A stretch of 64,000 bases of DNA. Source: Shewanella subflava (lineage in GTDB: Bacteria > Pseudomonadota > Gammaproteobacteria > Enterobacterales > Shewanellaceae). This document shows positions 55,209-64,000 of this stretch, piece after piece. The notes under the pieces were generated by a model, which made no database searches, was not told the origin of the DNA, and was given only the letters and a program-made list of their open reading frames with translations. Each line of letters starts with the position of its first letter. Position 1 is the first letter of the stretch. The DNA is taken from NCBI RefSeq assembly GCF_025971955.1, contig NZ_JAPDMX010000005.1:62001-126000 (forward strand). The letters run 5' to 3'. The position numbers and the translations under genes were made by a program.

Positions 55209-56717
55209 TTACGGCTGATTTTGAGATGGTGTTTTTGATCTAGTTTCAGCCTCTGCAATTTGCTTACACAAAGGCTCGTCATCTAACTGTGCCATTTGCG
55301 CGCAAGCTGAGGATAAAGGCGAAGAGGTAGCGATATTTTGAAGCTGTGCCTCATCTTGCTCTGTAAATACCTGTGCCGACAACTCGGCTTTTGCGGTATG
55401 CGAGAGTTTATCGACAAGTCGATAAGCAACAAAAACACCGGCTATGCCAAAAATGATAGCCCCAATAACTTGGCCAATCAGCACCCCATAAACCTGCCCC
55501 CACTGCGCACCAAAATAAACAAATGGGATAGTACCTAATGTTGCTTTGCCCACATTGAAAAATGTTGAATATTTAGCTTTACCTAGATTATTAAAGGATG
55601 CATTGGCAACAAAAAGTATACCGGAGAAAATAAAGAACACCGCAATGTACTGACAGAAAAAAAGAACGACCTCAGCGGCATCGCCCTTCATATCAAAAGC
55701 ACAGACAATTTGGTGCCTAAGTAAAAATAATATCAACGACACACTCAATACATAAATGACACAAAATTGAATGGCCTTATTTAAGCTTTGTTTTACACGG
55801 TCATATTCATTAGCACCAAAATTCTGTCCTACGATTGGGCCTACTGCACCCGACAAGGCAAAAATCATCCCAAAGCTAACGGGGATCAAACGGCCTAACA
55901 CAGCCCAGCCAGCAACATAACTATCACCAAAATCAGCAATGGCCCTAGTAACCACAGCATTACCAATAGGAGTGGCGATGTTAGTTAACATTGCTGGGCC
56001 TGCTATGGCAAAAATTGACGGTAAATCCTGTTTGAACTCTTCAAAACTGAACTTGCCCACCAGTTGATGTTTAACAACTGCACCATGCCCAGCAATAAAC
56101 AACACCGCAAAACGGGCTATCACGGATGCGGTTGCCGCGCCTTCAATACCCATGGCAAACATAAAAATAAAAATGGGGTCCAGAACTGCGTTAACACCAC
56201 CACCTGCTAAGGTTGACATCATGGATAGCTTGGCATCACCAACAGCCCTTAACGCGCCACCTAATGCCATTGCAAGACAAATCACCGGAAGTGATGGCAC
56301 GAGAATATATAAATAACTTTGAGCCAATTCAGCGGTGTAACCTGAAGCGCCGACCAAAGCGAGTAAATCAGGAATAAAAATGAATACTAACAAGGCAACT
56401 AACGCACTAACGATAAAGGTCACAACAGCACAATTTAAAAATAGACGTTTGGCTTGAGTGCTATTTTTTGCCCCAACAGCCCTAGACACCAATGCGCCGA
56501 GGGCAATAGACAGTCCAATGCCAATAGAAGTGGTAAAAAATGAAATCGTGCCAGCATAGCCAACCGCGGCGGTAAGTTCGTGTTCGCCTAATAAACTTAA
56601 AAAGAAGATATCCAATAGGTCAACGACAAACAGCGCTGAAATCCCCACCGCTGCGGTCGAACTCATGACTAATATGTGGCGTAAAATAGAGCCCTCAACA
56701 AACTTGGCTGTTGTCAT
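55209..56717 (-). CDS. MATE-family efflux transporter
   Basis: The 502-residue protein has twelve membrane helices and the MATE pattern: LSIALGALVSRAVGAKNSTQAKRLF in the first half and SGAVGPIVGQNFGANEYDRVKQSLNKA in the second. A 50-residue hydrophilic tail (from about 455) is longer than usual. MATE proteins export drugs or metabolites in exchange for Na+ or H+; the substrate is not evident. Confidence 0.9.
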   Translation of the reverse strand: MTTAKFVEGSILRHILVMSSTAAVGISALFVVDLLDIFFLSLLGEHELTAAVGYAGTISFFTTSIGIGLSIALGALVSRAVGAKNSTQAKRLFLNCAVVTFIVSALVALLVFIFIPDLLALVGASGYTAELAQSYLYILVPSLPVICLAMALGGALRAVGDAKLSMMSTLAGGGVNAVLDPIFIFMFAMGIEGAATASVIARFAVLFIAGHGAVVKHQLVGKFSFEEFKQDLPSIFAIAGPAMLTNIATPIGNAVVTRAIADFGDSYVAGWAVLGRLIPVSFGMIFALSGAVGPIVGQNFGANEYDRVKQSLNKAIQFCVIYVLSVSLILFLLRHQIVCAFDMKGDAAEVVLFFCQYIAVFFIFSGILFVANASFNNLGKAKYSTFFNVGKATLGTIPFVYFGAQWGQVYGVLIGQVIGAIIFGIAGVFVAYRLVDKLSHTAKAELSAQVFTEQDEAQLQNIATSSPLSSACAQMAQLDDEPLCKQIAEAETRSKTPSQNQP

Positions 56718-56769
56718 GAATATCCTTTAAATAAATGAGATAAATTTACGATATAAAAACCGACCCACC

Positions 56770-57618
56770 TTACGGGTTGGTTAAGGATTCAAGGGGCTCT
56801 AACTCACTGCCACAATGATTGCAAAATTGCGCATCATTATCATGGCCCTTCTTGCCACAATTGCTGCATTTTCTTAAATCACGTACTTTCACCATTTCAT
56901 GCGAAATTTCAGCCGTTAAAATCCCCGTTGGTATGGCAATAATGGAATAACCTATTAACATAGTTAGCGCTGCTATCGCCTGACCTAAAGGGGTTTGTGG
57001 CGTAATGTCACCGTAGCCTACAGTGGTAATTGTCACGATAGTCCAGTACATGGATTTAGGAATAGAACTAAACCCGTTATTCGGCCCTTCAATGACATAC
57101 ATTACTACGCTCAATACTAAAATGATCAAACTAACCGAAAAGAAAAACACAAATACTTTACGACTTGATTGCAGCATGGCTTTTAACAACAAATTACCGT
57201 CGGCCAGAAAGCGTAGCAGCTTTAACACTCTAAAGACCCTAAATAGTCTTAATACTCTGATAGCAAGTGCAAAATTAGCTGCCGGAAAGATTAGGGCTAA
57301 ATAGCTAGGTAAAATTGACAATAAATCGACAATACCAAAAAAACTGCGGGCATAATGGAAACGGTTTTGAGAGCAGTACAAACGAAGTAAATATTCAATA
57401 GTAAATATAACCGTAAACATCCACTCACCAATGAGAAATAACTCCCCATATGCGCTATGTAAACTATCGATGGTATCCAAACATATCAATACAATACTGG
57501 CCACAATAGAGGCAAGCAGAGCAATATCAAATGCTTTACCTTCAGGAGTATCAGTACCAAAAATAATGGTTCGCAAACGTTGTTTTAAAGGCGAGTCTAC
57601 AATGTTTTTTTCGTTCAT
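56770..57618 (-). CDS. Voltage-gated K+ channel-like protein with C-terminal zinc ribbon
   Basis: The 282-residue protein has six membrane helices. The S4-type helix has regularly spaced Arg residues (RVLRLFRVFRVLKLLRFL), and the pore helix carries the potassium filter TTVGYGDI before S6. The short C-terminus is a zinc ribbon (CSNCGKKGHDNDAQFCNHCGSEL) instead of an RCK domain. It would conduct K+ across the inner membrane. Confidence 0.88.
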   Translation of the reverse strand: MNEKNIVDSPLKQRLRTIIFGTDTPEGKAFDIALLASIVASIVLICLDTIDSLHSAYGELFLIGEWMFTVIFTIEYLLRLYCSQNRFHYARSFFGIVDLLSILPSYLALIFPAANFALAIRVLRLFRVFRVLKLLRFLADGNLLLKAMLQSSRKVFVFFFSVSLIILVLSVVMYVIEGPNNGFSSIPKSMYWTIVTITTVGYGDITPQTPLGQAIAALTMLIGYSIIAIPTGILTAEISHEMVKVRDLRKCSNCGKKGHDNDAQFCNHCGSELEPLESLTNP

Positions 57619-57772
57619 ATCCTATTAACTCAAATCCCTAAAAAGATATTTAACTTAACCATACCATTTACAAACGGATGACGTTAGAATCATTGCCAAT
57701 TGCACATTAGACTAAGCACATCTCTAAATGGCAAATCTATAAATATAATAAAATTCATTATACGGAGATATC

Positions 57773-58276
57773 ATGCACTTGCGTTATTGGTTTTTTATCC
57801 TCAGCATTGTATGCCCTTTTACGGCCAGTGCTTCGTCTGATCAGCTCCATGCTAAAGTCGATTTAGTCGTGGTGAATAAATCAGAATCACGCATGTCAGT
57901 GATGCGTGATGGAAAAGTGATCAAAACCTATGTGATCGCCATGGGAGATGCTCCTAAAGGACACAAATTAAAAGAGGGCGACCAACGCACACCACAAGGT
58001 CGTTATGTGCTGGATTACAAAAAATCAGACAGTGCATTTTACCGTTCGATACACATTTCTTACCCTAATGATGAAGACAAATTACGCGCACAAGCATTAG
58101 GGATCAGCCCAGGTGGAATGATTATGATCCATGGGCAAAATCCACGTTCATCGTTATCACCAGAAGAAGCTCAAAAATATAACTGGACTAATGGCTGTAT
58201 CGCGGTCACCAATAAAGAAATGGATGAATTGTGGCGCATGATAGATGAAGGCACGCCAATTGAAATTTGGCCTTGA
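57773..58276 (+). CDS. YkuD-domain L,D-transpeptidase (YafK-like)
   Basis: The 167-residue periplasmic protein has a signal peptide (to about residue 20) and a YkuD domain with DQRTPQGRYVLDYK. The active site has IHGQ (His120) and WTNGCIAVTN (Cys142). Such enzymes crosslink or trim peptidoglycan and anchor outer-membrane proteins; YafK/DpaA cleaves Lpp-peptidoglycan links. It is first of a pair with the YecM gene 38 bases downstream. Confidence 0.88.
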   Translation: MHLRYWFFILSIVCPFTASASSDQLHAKVDLVVVNKSESRMSVMRDGKVIKTYVIAMGDAPKGHKLKEGDQRTPQGRYVLDYKKSDSAFYRSIHISYPNDEDKLRAQALGISPGGMIMIHGQNPRSSLSPEEAQKYNWTNGCIAVTNKEMDELWRMIDEGTPIEIWP

Positions 58277-58314
58277 TTAAACCATATCATTAGCAACAAA
58301 ATCATGGACTCTTT

Positions 58315-58878
58315 ATGAATTACTGTGTGTTACAACAAACTTGGCCACATTTTAGCTTACAGATCCAAGCGTTTATCAAACAACTTGGTTTAGATATACT
58401 TGCATTGAATTGCGATCATAGCGCACTGAGGGTGAACGATATACAAAGCGCACAATTATTAGCAGATGAGTTCAGCCAACACGGTGAGATTATTTCTAAT
58501 AATATGATTAATGGTCGCCCAATATTAATTATCAAATTAACAGTACCATTGATGCTCGGCACCACTCCCATTCAATGCGTTGAGTTACCGTTTCCGTCAG
58601 ACAAAACCTACCCTATTGAAGGTTGGGAGCATGTGGAATTAGTGTTGCCATCTAAGGCGCAAACCTGTGATGAACTAGCTAATGAGTTAATAGCCAAAGT
58701 ACCTAAGCTTGCTCAGGTCATTGCCGGAAAAACCGAGATTAAGGTCAAACAAAGTTCACCAAAAGGTGACAATGAACGTTTAGCCAACCCGACCATTGCA
58801 TTTAAAACCAATGGCATTTGTGTCAAAGTGCACCCGCACGATATTCAAACAATTATCGAAAGTGAGCAAACCAACTAA
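58315..58878 (+). CDS. yecM: YecM-family protein (VOC-like fold)
   Basis: The 187-residue protein is close in length to Escherichia coli YecM (188). It carries LGLDILALNCDHSALRVN, KLTVPLMLGTTPIQCVELPFP and GWEHVELVLPS, with His and Glu residues at the positions of a vicinal-oxygen-chelate metal site. The reaction is unknown. Confidence 0.85.
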   Translation: MNYCVLQQTWPHFSLQIQAFIKQLGLDILALNCDHSALRVNDIQSAQLLADEFSQHGEIISNNMINGRPILIIKLTVPLMLGTTPIQCVELPFPSDKTYPIEGWEHVELVLPSKAQTCDELANELIAKVPKLAQVIAGKTEIKVKQSSPKGDNERLANPTIAFKTNGICVKVHPHDIQTIIESEQTN

Positions 58879-59056
58879 GCTTTTACGATTATTGAAAAAA
58901 TATTATGTTTTGAAAATCTGAAAAATGATTTCGACTATCGAGAGCTACAAGGCCAATAAATAAGAGATTGCTCCTCAGTAAACTGCCAACCTTATTTGCA
59001 GAATAACTTCAAAGTCACGACAATGGCATGAGGCTTTGTGTTATTGAGTAAAAGAT

Positions 59057-59080
59057 CCACCTTCTGAAGAAGGTGGTTTT
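59057..59080 (+). terminator. Hairpin downstream of yecM
   Basis: CCACCTTC, TGAA, GAAGGTGG, TTTT: a plus-strand terminator-like hairpin 178 bases after the yecM stop. Directly after it comes ACCACGCCCTAAAAGGGAGC, reminiscent of the end structures of IS200/IS605-type elements. Confidence 0.5.
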
Positions 59081-59235
59081 AATACCACGCCCTAAAAGGG
59101 AGCTTTCCAACCTGCGTTATCAAGAAGCCGTAAATATATCCCTATAGGCTCAACTTAATCATCCCTGACTGAAAGCTTGTTCCGCACTATTAGCAAAGCT
59201 CACGTATCACTTGAGTTAATAAGCTATGTTCTGAA

Positions 59236-59266
59236 AATAAAAAGGAGAACATAAATGCTCTCCTTT
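59236..59266 (-). terminator. Terminator of the M23 peptidase gene
   Basis: On the minus strand AAAGGAGA and TCTCCTTT flank a 10-base loop and are followed by TTATTTTC. Confidence 0.75.
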
Positions 59267-59304
59267 AAATCAATCTTGTTGATGCAGGTTATCAAGTTAA
59301 CCCA

Positions 59305-60144
59305 TTATTTTTTTTCGGCTGCTAGCACAGTCGACATGGGAGGAACGATAGAAACAGGATCTAAACGCATATGAAACCAGTTCAAGCGCCAATCTAAATG
59401 TGGCCCTGTTACGCGCCCTGTTGCACCGATTTCAGCTAACTTTTGACCTTGGGTCACTTTATCGCCAACCTTTGGATATAACTTACTTAAATGCAAAAAT
59501 GTCGAACTAACGCCATAACCGTGGTCAATAATTAATGTACCACCCGAGTAGAACATGTCTGGAACCGCTAAGGTAATCACCCCATCTGCAGGAGACACGA
59601 CGACGGTCCCCGTTGGTCTAGCAACATCGACACCAAAATGAGGATTTCCAGGCACATCATTATAAATGCGCTGACTACCATACACGCCAGATATACGTCC
59701 AGTTACAGGCCAAATAAAATCCTGCATGAAAGCGTCATTTTCAATAAAAGTACTTCGAGCAGCACGAGTTTGCTTGGCATCTTCTGCGGCACGCTTTTGC
59801 GCAATGGGATCAGGTTCCATAATTTTAGTGCTGATACCGGTGACGCGATCGATTTTATACTCGCGCGCAGCAATATAAAGCGGCTTTAGCTCTGTAAGAC
59901 CTGTAGGATAAACAACTTCAAACATTTGTTCAGCTTTCGCATCACGGTCAAAGCCAATAGCAAACTCACCTTTTGAGGTGACTTTAACAAGCTGTCCATT
60001 AAGTTTAATCTGGCTACCGACGGGCACCGTTCCTCTGACTAAAGCCCCTTGTTCAAATTTACCATCGAAGGTCACTTCAGCAGCCACTGAAGAGGCAAAC
60101 AACAAACCTAAAAATGTACCAAAAATCACAGGATACAAGCTCAT
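59305..60144 (-). CDS. M23-family (LytM-like) peptidoglycan peptidase
   Basis: The 279-residue protein has a signal peptide (to about residue 22), an N-terminal beta domain, and a C-terminal M23 domain (about 145-265). The metal-site motifs are HFGVDVARPTG, FLHLSKLYPKVG and GPHLDWRLNW. It likely cleaves or binds peptide crosslinks of peptidoglycan. It starts 16 bases after the QueD-like gene. Confidence 0.88.
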   Translation of the reverse strand: MSLYPVIFGTFLGLLFASSVAAEVTFDGKFEQGALVRGTVPVGSQIKLNGQLVKVTSKGEFAIGFDRDAKAEQMFEVVYPTGLTELKPLYIAAREYKIDRVTGISTKIMEPDPIAQKRAAEDAKQTRAARSTFIENDAFMQDFIWPVTGRISGVYGSQRIYNDVPGNPHFGVDVARPTGTVVVSPADGVITLAVPDMFYSGGTLIIDHGYGVSSTFLHLSKLYPKVGDKVTQGQKLAEIGATGRVTGPHLDWRLNWFHMRLDPVSIVPPMSTVLAAEKK

Positions 60145-60160
60145 ATTGAAAGCATTCCTT

Positions 60161-61033
60161 TTAACCTCTAACTGCGATTGCGCCTTTACCTATACCCTCA
60201 TAGGCAATGACTTTAAAATGGCTTTCTGGCACTTTAGCCGCTAACGTAATGGCCATATATTCGGCAAGCAGTTCCACGGTTGTGTCGTGCGGAATAATAT
60301 CGCAGCAAGCTTTTGGCATCGCCAACTGAAAATCACCTTGTGGAGCGACATAATGAAAGCCGTAATGCGATTCATCATTAATATTCGATTGCTTGGATAG
60401 TTGTAATTCAGTAACAGACACTAAATCCTCTTCCGTCCCCAAATAAGCATCTCGCCAACGATTGGCCCAGTATTCATCCCATTTAGGCTCAGCAATGCCA
60501 TTTTCAAATATCGTAACAGGACTGCGATGGCCGTGGGCAATACGTTGACAATTACCATCATGCTTTCGTAAACCATGACTGTAATGATAATAAGGTGTGG
60601 TTAATACTTCATTGCGTAATGTTAAGCTAATACCTTGAACATTTTCGGGTAACGCTTCGCGCAATGCTTTTTGTAAAAAGTCATTCACGCTTTCAAAGTC
60701 AATCACTTCCGTTGGGATCAAGGCAAACGCTTGTGAAGGGCAGGCTAAATGGATATCACCTTTTTGGCTAGCAAAATCCATCCACACTCTATCCCCCTGC
60801 TGTTGCCATCTGACCTGACTACAAGCGGTGGGGATCAACAGACGATGGTCAGCAACATCGTCAATGGTATTTTTGATGGTCTTTTTTACTTTTGAGAAGT
60901 CCAGCACCATATTTTGCTCATCTAAACCACCATCAAGCAAAACATCGACAATCCAGCTTTCTCCAACCATACCGCGAATGGGGCACAGGTAAGAAAAATC
61001 GATTACAGTTAAATCTTTTACAAACAGTTGCAT
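60161..61033 (-). CDS. Tandem 6-pyruvoyl-tetrahydropterin synthase/QueD-like protein
   Basis: The 290-residue protein has two PTPS/QueD-type domains. The C-terminal half carries the catalytic Cys and zinc ligands (YSHGLRKHDGNCQRIAHGHRSP). The N-terminal half keeps NMVLDFSKVKK and VADHRLL but lacks the HxH zinc site (GMVGESW instead of HGH). Single QueD is about 120 residues. The pair may form one active site across the two halves, but reaction and pathway are unproven. It lies upstream of the M23 gene. Confidence 0.78.
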   Translation of the reverse strand: MQLFVKDLTVIDFSYLCPIRGMVGESWIVDVLLDGGLDEQNMVLDFSKVKKTIKNTIDDVADHRLLIPTACSQVRWQQQGDRVWMDFASQKGDIHLACPSQAFALIPTEVIDFESVNDFLQKALREALPENVQGISLTLRNEVLTTPYYHYSHGLRKHDGNCQRIAHGHRSPVTIFENGIAEPKWDEYWANRWRDAYLGTEEDLVSVTELQLSKQSNINDESHYGFHYVAPQGDFQLAMPKACCDIIPHDTTVELLAEYMAITLAAKVPESHFKVIAYEGIGKGAIAVRG

Positions 61034-61214
61034 TAAAGCTCCTAGGTAGAAAAACAGTCCACCTCAGTGTTATTTACTCCCAATTAGCAAATGGCCAATG
61101 AGATAAGATCAACATTCTAAACAAAACTAAGCTGATGAGCGAGTATAAAAGATAATTGTAGGGCGCTTGAATGATTTTATGATGATATGACGACACGCAT
61201 AATCGAATAATCAA

Positions 61215-63683
61215 TTAAGTCGGACTTATTTGAATCAAGAACTCGTTAAGATCTTCTGCTAATTTGGGCTTACTGTACAAATAACCTTGGGCTAAATCGC
61301 AATTATTGTGCAATAAAAAATCGGCTTGTTGTTGGGTTTCAACCCCTTCAGCGATAACTTGTAAATTCAATGCATGACCTAATGCAATAACCGCTTTAGC
61401 AATCGCACAATTATTCGAATCAAATGGAATGTTTTTAACGAAAGATTGATCAATTTTTAAGGTATCTAAAGGCAGCTTTTTCAAATAATTTAATGACGAA
61501 TAGCCAGTACCAAAGTCATCAATACTAATTGAAATTCCCATAGCAGATAGCTGCCTTAAATCTTTGATTACCGCAGCTTGATTCGTCATCATACAGGACT
61601 CAGTCACTTCAATATCAAGGTGTTTAGCTGGTAAACCGGTCGCTAATAATATATCTCTAACCTTATCAACAAAATCACTTTTTTGAAGTTGTAAACTGGC
61701 TACATTAACGGATATCCGGCTAAACTGCAGTCCTTGTGTTAACCAATTAACCCCCTGAATACAGGCAGTTTTTAACACCCATAAACCGATTTCATTAATT
61801 AAACCTATTTTTTCAGCCAAAGGAATAAAATCTGCTGGTGATATTTGGCCAAGCTTTGGATCGTACCAACGAATTAATGCCTCAAACCCATTAACTTGGC
61901 CTGAAGCAAGATGAATCTTAGGTTGATAAACGAGATGGAAATCATTGTTGATTATTGCTTGATGCAAAGCAGATTGAAGCTTTAATTGTTCTGCAGCTTC
62001 AGCTGTCATCCCTTCAGTATAGAAAGCATAACCATTGCGGCCTTGTGATTTAGCACGGTGCATAGCGGCATCGACATTTCGCAATAAACCGTCAGCATCT
62101 AAGCCATCATTAGGATACAGAGAAACACCGATACTTGCTGTCAAATGGATAGGTTGAGCATTATCTATAATAAAAGGACGTTCAAAAACCCTCCTTAAAT
62201 GACTAATACTTGAGAAAACCGATTCTGTATCCGTTATTGTAGGTAATAGAACAACAAACTCGTCGCTTCCAAGACGGGCTAACACATCAAACTCAGATAA
62301 TGCATAGGACAATCTCTTACTGAGTTCAACAATGATTTCATCTCCCGCTAAATGGCCTAAACTTTCGTTAATATGTTTAAATAAATCAATATCAATACAC
62401 AAAATTGCCAACTGCTTTTTGCCCCGTAAAGCGTGGCTAATTTCTTGTTCAAGATATGAAACAAATCGCATTCGGTTAGGTAAGCCAGTGAGAGGGTCAA
62501 CGTAAGCTAAATTTTTCAGTTTTTCTTCTGTTTGTTTTAACAATGAAATATCGGCAAAAACCCCAACAAAAAACTTTATACAACTGTCTTCACCATAAAC
62601 TGCACTGAGCGTAATCGCTTGAGGAAATACAGAACCATTTTTACGGCGATTCCAAATCTCACCATGCCACTTTCCGTTCACTAAAAGCGTATTCCACATT
62701 TTTGCAAAAAACTGTTTACTATGACGACCGGAACTTAATAAATTGGGATTTTTTCCAACAACTTCGTCTAATCGATAACCAGTGATCTGAGTAAACGCTT
62801 GGTTTACATCGCATATCACTCCGTCTTTATCTGTAACGACAACGCCCTCTACGGCATTTTCAAATACACAGGCAGCCAACATTAGTTGCTCTTCCGCCGC
62901 TTTATGCTTAGCAATATCGCGTGTAAAACCGAGAACACCAGCATATTTGCCACCATGATAAATCGGCGATTTTAGCGTTTCTAGCCATGCTTTATTACTG
63001 GATAAATCAAAATCTTCACACTCAGCTACAATCACACTTTTCCCAGCATCAATAGCTCTTTGATCGCCTTTAATGAATAAATCGGCAACTTGAGTATCAA
63101 AAAGCTGATGATCTGTTTTACCTGAAACTTCAGCAGTAGATTTACGCCATGCCTTTTCAGCACTTTGATTAGCGAAGATATACTTTCCTTGGGTGTCTTT
63201 TATCCAAAAAACTTCTTCAAATGAATTCATTACATCCTGAATAGTAAATCCTGGTGACTCAGCTGTTTCTTCAGCAAAAACAGTTAATAAATCCGATTTG
63301 AATTGGTTTAATAACAAATCAAACAACGCAATATTGGCTTCGGAATGATCATCGGTTGCTAAAACCGCCAAATTATAATTTGCTAATTGATATGTAAATA
63401 AAAGTGGTTCCAGATGATAAGACGTAAGGGAAGCATCTAATTCGTCATTGATATTATTGACTAAATTTTCATTATTCATCCATTTGGATAAATAATTAAA
63501 AGCGAATTCGGATTCTGTGGAAGATAAAGAATGAAGAGACAGCAGTTGTGGCAGTGATTGATCCACATGAGTATTAAAACACATTACAAACTGCGCTTTA
63601 GTTAGAGGCTGAAGTTTCAAGAACTGAGCTTGCCAAGAGCGAACCAATTCAATAAGTCGATTGTCAGTTTGAGAAACTATCAT
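61215..63683 (-). CDS. PAS-PAS-GGDEF-EAL cyclic-di-GMP signalling protein
   Basis: The 822-residue protein has an N-terminal region without known motifs (1-155), PAS domains at about 157-270 (SFEEVFWIKDTQGKYIFANQ) and 275-385, a GGDEF domain (about 392-555) and an EAL domain (about 570-815). The GGDEF motif reads GSDEF, a variant that often keeps activity. The EAL domain has FEALIRW and the metal-binding EVTESCMM and DDFGTGYSSL. It may make or break cyclic di-GMP. No membrane segments are seen, so it is cytosolic. Confidence 0.9.
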   Translation of the reverse strand: MIVSQTDNRLIELVRSWQAQFLKLQPLTKAQFVMCFNTHVDQSLPQLLSLHSLSSTESEFAFNYLSKWMNNENLVNNINDELDASLTSYHLEPLLFTYQLANYNLAVLATDDHSEANIALFDLLLNQFKSDLLTVFAEETAESPGFTIQDVMNSFEEVFWIKDTQGKYIFANQSAEKAWRKSTAEVSGKTDHQLFDTQVADLFIKGDQRAIDAGKSVIVAECEDFDLSSNKAWLETLKSPIYHGGKYAGVLGFTRDIAKHKAAEEQLMLAACVFENAVEGVVVTDKDGVICDVNQAFTQITGYRLDEVVGKNPNLLSSGRHSKQFFAKMWNTLLVNGKWHGEIWNRRKNGSVFPQAITLSAVYGEDSCIKFFVGVFADISLLKQTEEKLKNLAYVDPLTGLPNRMRFVSYLEQEISHALRGKKQLAILCIDIDLFKHINESLGHLAGDEIIVELSKRLSYALSEFDVLARLGSDEFVVLLPTITDTESVFSSISHLRRVFERPFIIDNAQPIHLTASIGVSLYPNDGLDADGLLRNVDAAMHRAKSQGRNGYAFYTEGMTAEAAEQLKLQSALHQAIINNDFHLVYQPKIHLASGQVNGFEALIRWYDPKLGQISPADFIPLAEKIGLINEIGLWVLKTACIQGVNWLTQGLQFSRISVNVASLQLQKSDFVDKVRDILLATGLPAKHLDIEVTESCMMTNQAAVIKDLRQLSAMGISISIDDFGTGYSSLNYLKKLPLDTLKIDQSFVKNIPFDSNNCAIAKAVIALGHALNLQVIAEGVETQQQADFLLHNNCDLAQGYLYSKPKLAEDLNEFLIQISPT

Positions 63684-63950
63684 GAGTCATTAAGAAGCAC
63701 AGAATGTAAAGGTGCCTTAATTATAAATCATTCTGACGATAGTGATTTAATAAAAATGTGATGCAGTGTAGAGATTGCAAACACAAATAAACAATATTAG
63801 TAAAAATTGAGTGTGTACCATGATTGACTCACAATAGCATTATAAACTGAAGACTGGTCTTGCCGAAGTATTAGGGGTAGGCGCCTGGAAATGACGTAAT
63901 CCCGCATGGGCATGTCGGTCACACAACTTTTATGCTCAAATTTCAGATGT
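63684..63950. other. Region upstream of the GGDEF-EAL gene
   Basis: No gene is seen between the GGDEF-EAL start and the terminator at 63951. A TTATAAT on the minus strand near 63720 may be the -10 element of the GGDEF-EAL promoter. Confidence 0.4.
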
Positions 63951-63980
63951 AAAAAAGCCCGTTACATTCGCAACGGGCTT
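63951..63980 (-). terminator. Terminator of a gene beyond the right edge
   Basis: AAGCCCGTT and AACGGGCTT form a 9-bp stem, followed on the minus strand by TTTTTT. The gene it ends would lie beyond base 64000. Confidence 0.8.
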
Positions 63981-64000
63981 ATCACTACTCTAACGAGTAA

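Larger units (their letters stand above)
58879..59304. other. Intergenic region, yecM and the M23 gene
   Basis: The 426 bp hold two hairpins described separately (59057-59080 and 59236-59266) and no reading frame of note. No transposase frame is present. Confidence 0.4.

Overview
The window reads as a chromosomal segment of a Shewanella-type marine gammaproteobacterium. Pointers are a small periplasmic tetraheme cytochrome c (CctA/STC type), sodium-motor protein MotY next to RNase T, a curli locus of Shewanella layout, an AT-rich base composition, and Tol-Pal, PurMN, CysB and RadD proteins of gammaproteobacterial type. The genus is inferred from these features, not from an rRNA gene.

Layout. 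1-3.3 kb: a membrane LytTR regulator, helicase RadD and glutaredoxin 1. 3.3-4.5 kb: a DcaP-type porin. 4.8-6.3 kb: a minus-strand array of six identical tRNA-Lys(UUU) genes separated by nine decayed half-tRNA copies. 6.5-11.7 kb: the complete ybgC-tolQRAB-pal-cpoB operon. A 1.2-kb non-coding stretch follows, with a candidate small RNA, then motY (with a sigma-28 promoter), rnt, a 2-Cys peroxiredoxin, a Na+/H+ antiporter, upp, purMN and cysB. 21-26 kb holds scattered housekeeping and accessory genes (trhO, a GST, a YdjA-type nitroreductase, DoxX).

26-30.6 kb is a thiamin-salvage operon headed by a TPP riboswitch: TonB-dependent receptor, YkoF-like thiamin-binding protein, PnuT-type permease and a ThiK-like kinase. 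Together they would carry thiamin across both membranes and trap it by phosphorylation. Upstream lies hinT-thioesterase-thioesterase-ycfL. 34.6-39.4 kb is a one-direction curli operon (csgB-csgA-csgD-csgE-csgF-csgG) with an unusually long CsgA.

39.8-52 kb is a nitrate/nitrite assimilation region in two minus-strand transcription units: nasA-cobA-trpD2/ybiB-like-nasT, and nirB-nirD-nitrate transporter-PP2C/kinase. Each unit is preceded by a good sigma-54 (-24/-12) promoter. The nasA unit has a probable NtrC site, and nirB has a strong intrinsic terminator in its leader. NasA would reduce nitrate and NirBD nitrite to ammonium, CobA would feed siroheme synthesis, and NasT (ANTAR) probably controls leader readthrough.

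The rest comprises cctA, htpX, pepE, a MATE exporter, a voltage-gated K+ channel-like protein, a YkuD L,D-transpeptidase, yecM, an M23 peptidase downstream of a degenerate tandem QueD-like protein, and a PAS-PAS-GGDEF-EAL protein. I saw no complete insertion sequence, prophage or CRISPR array.
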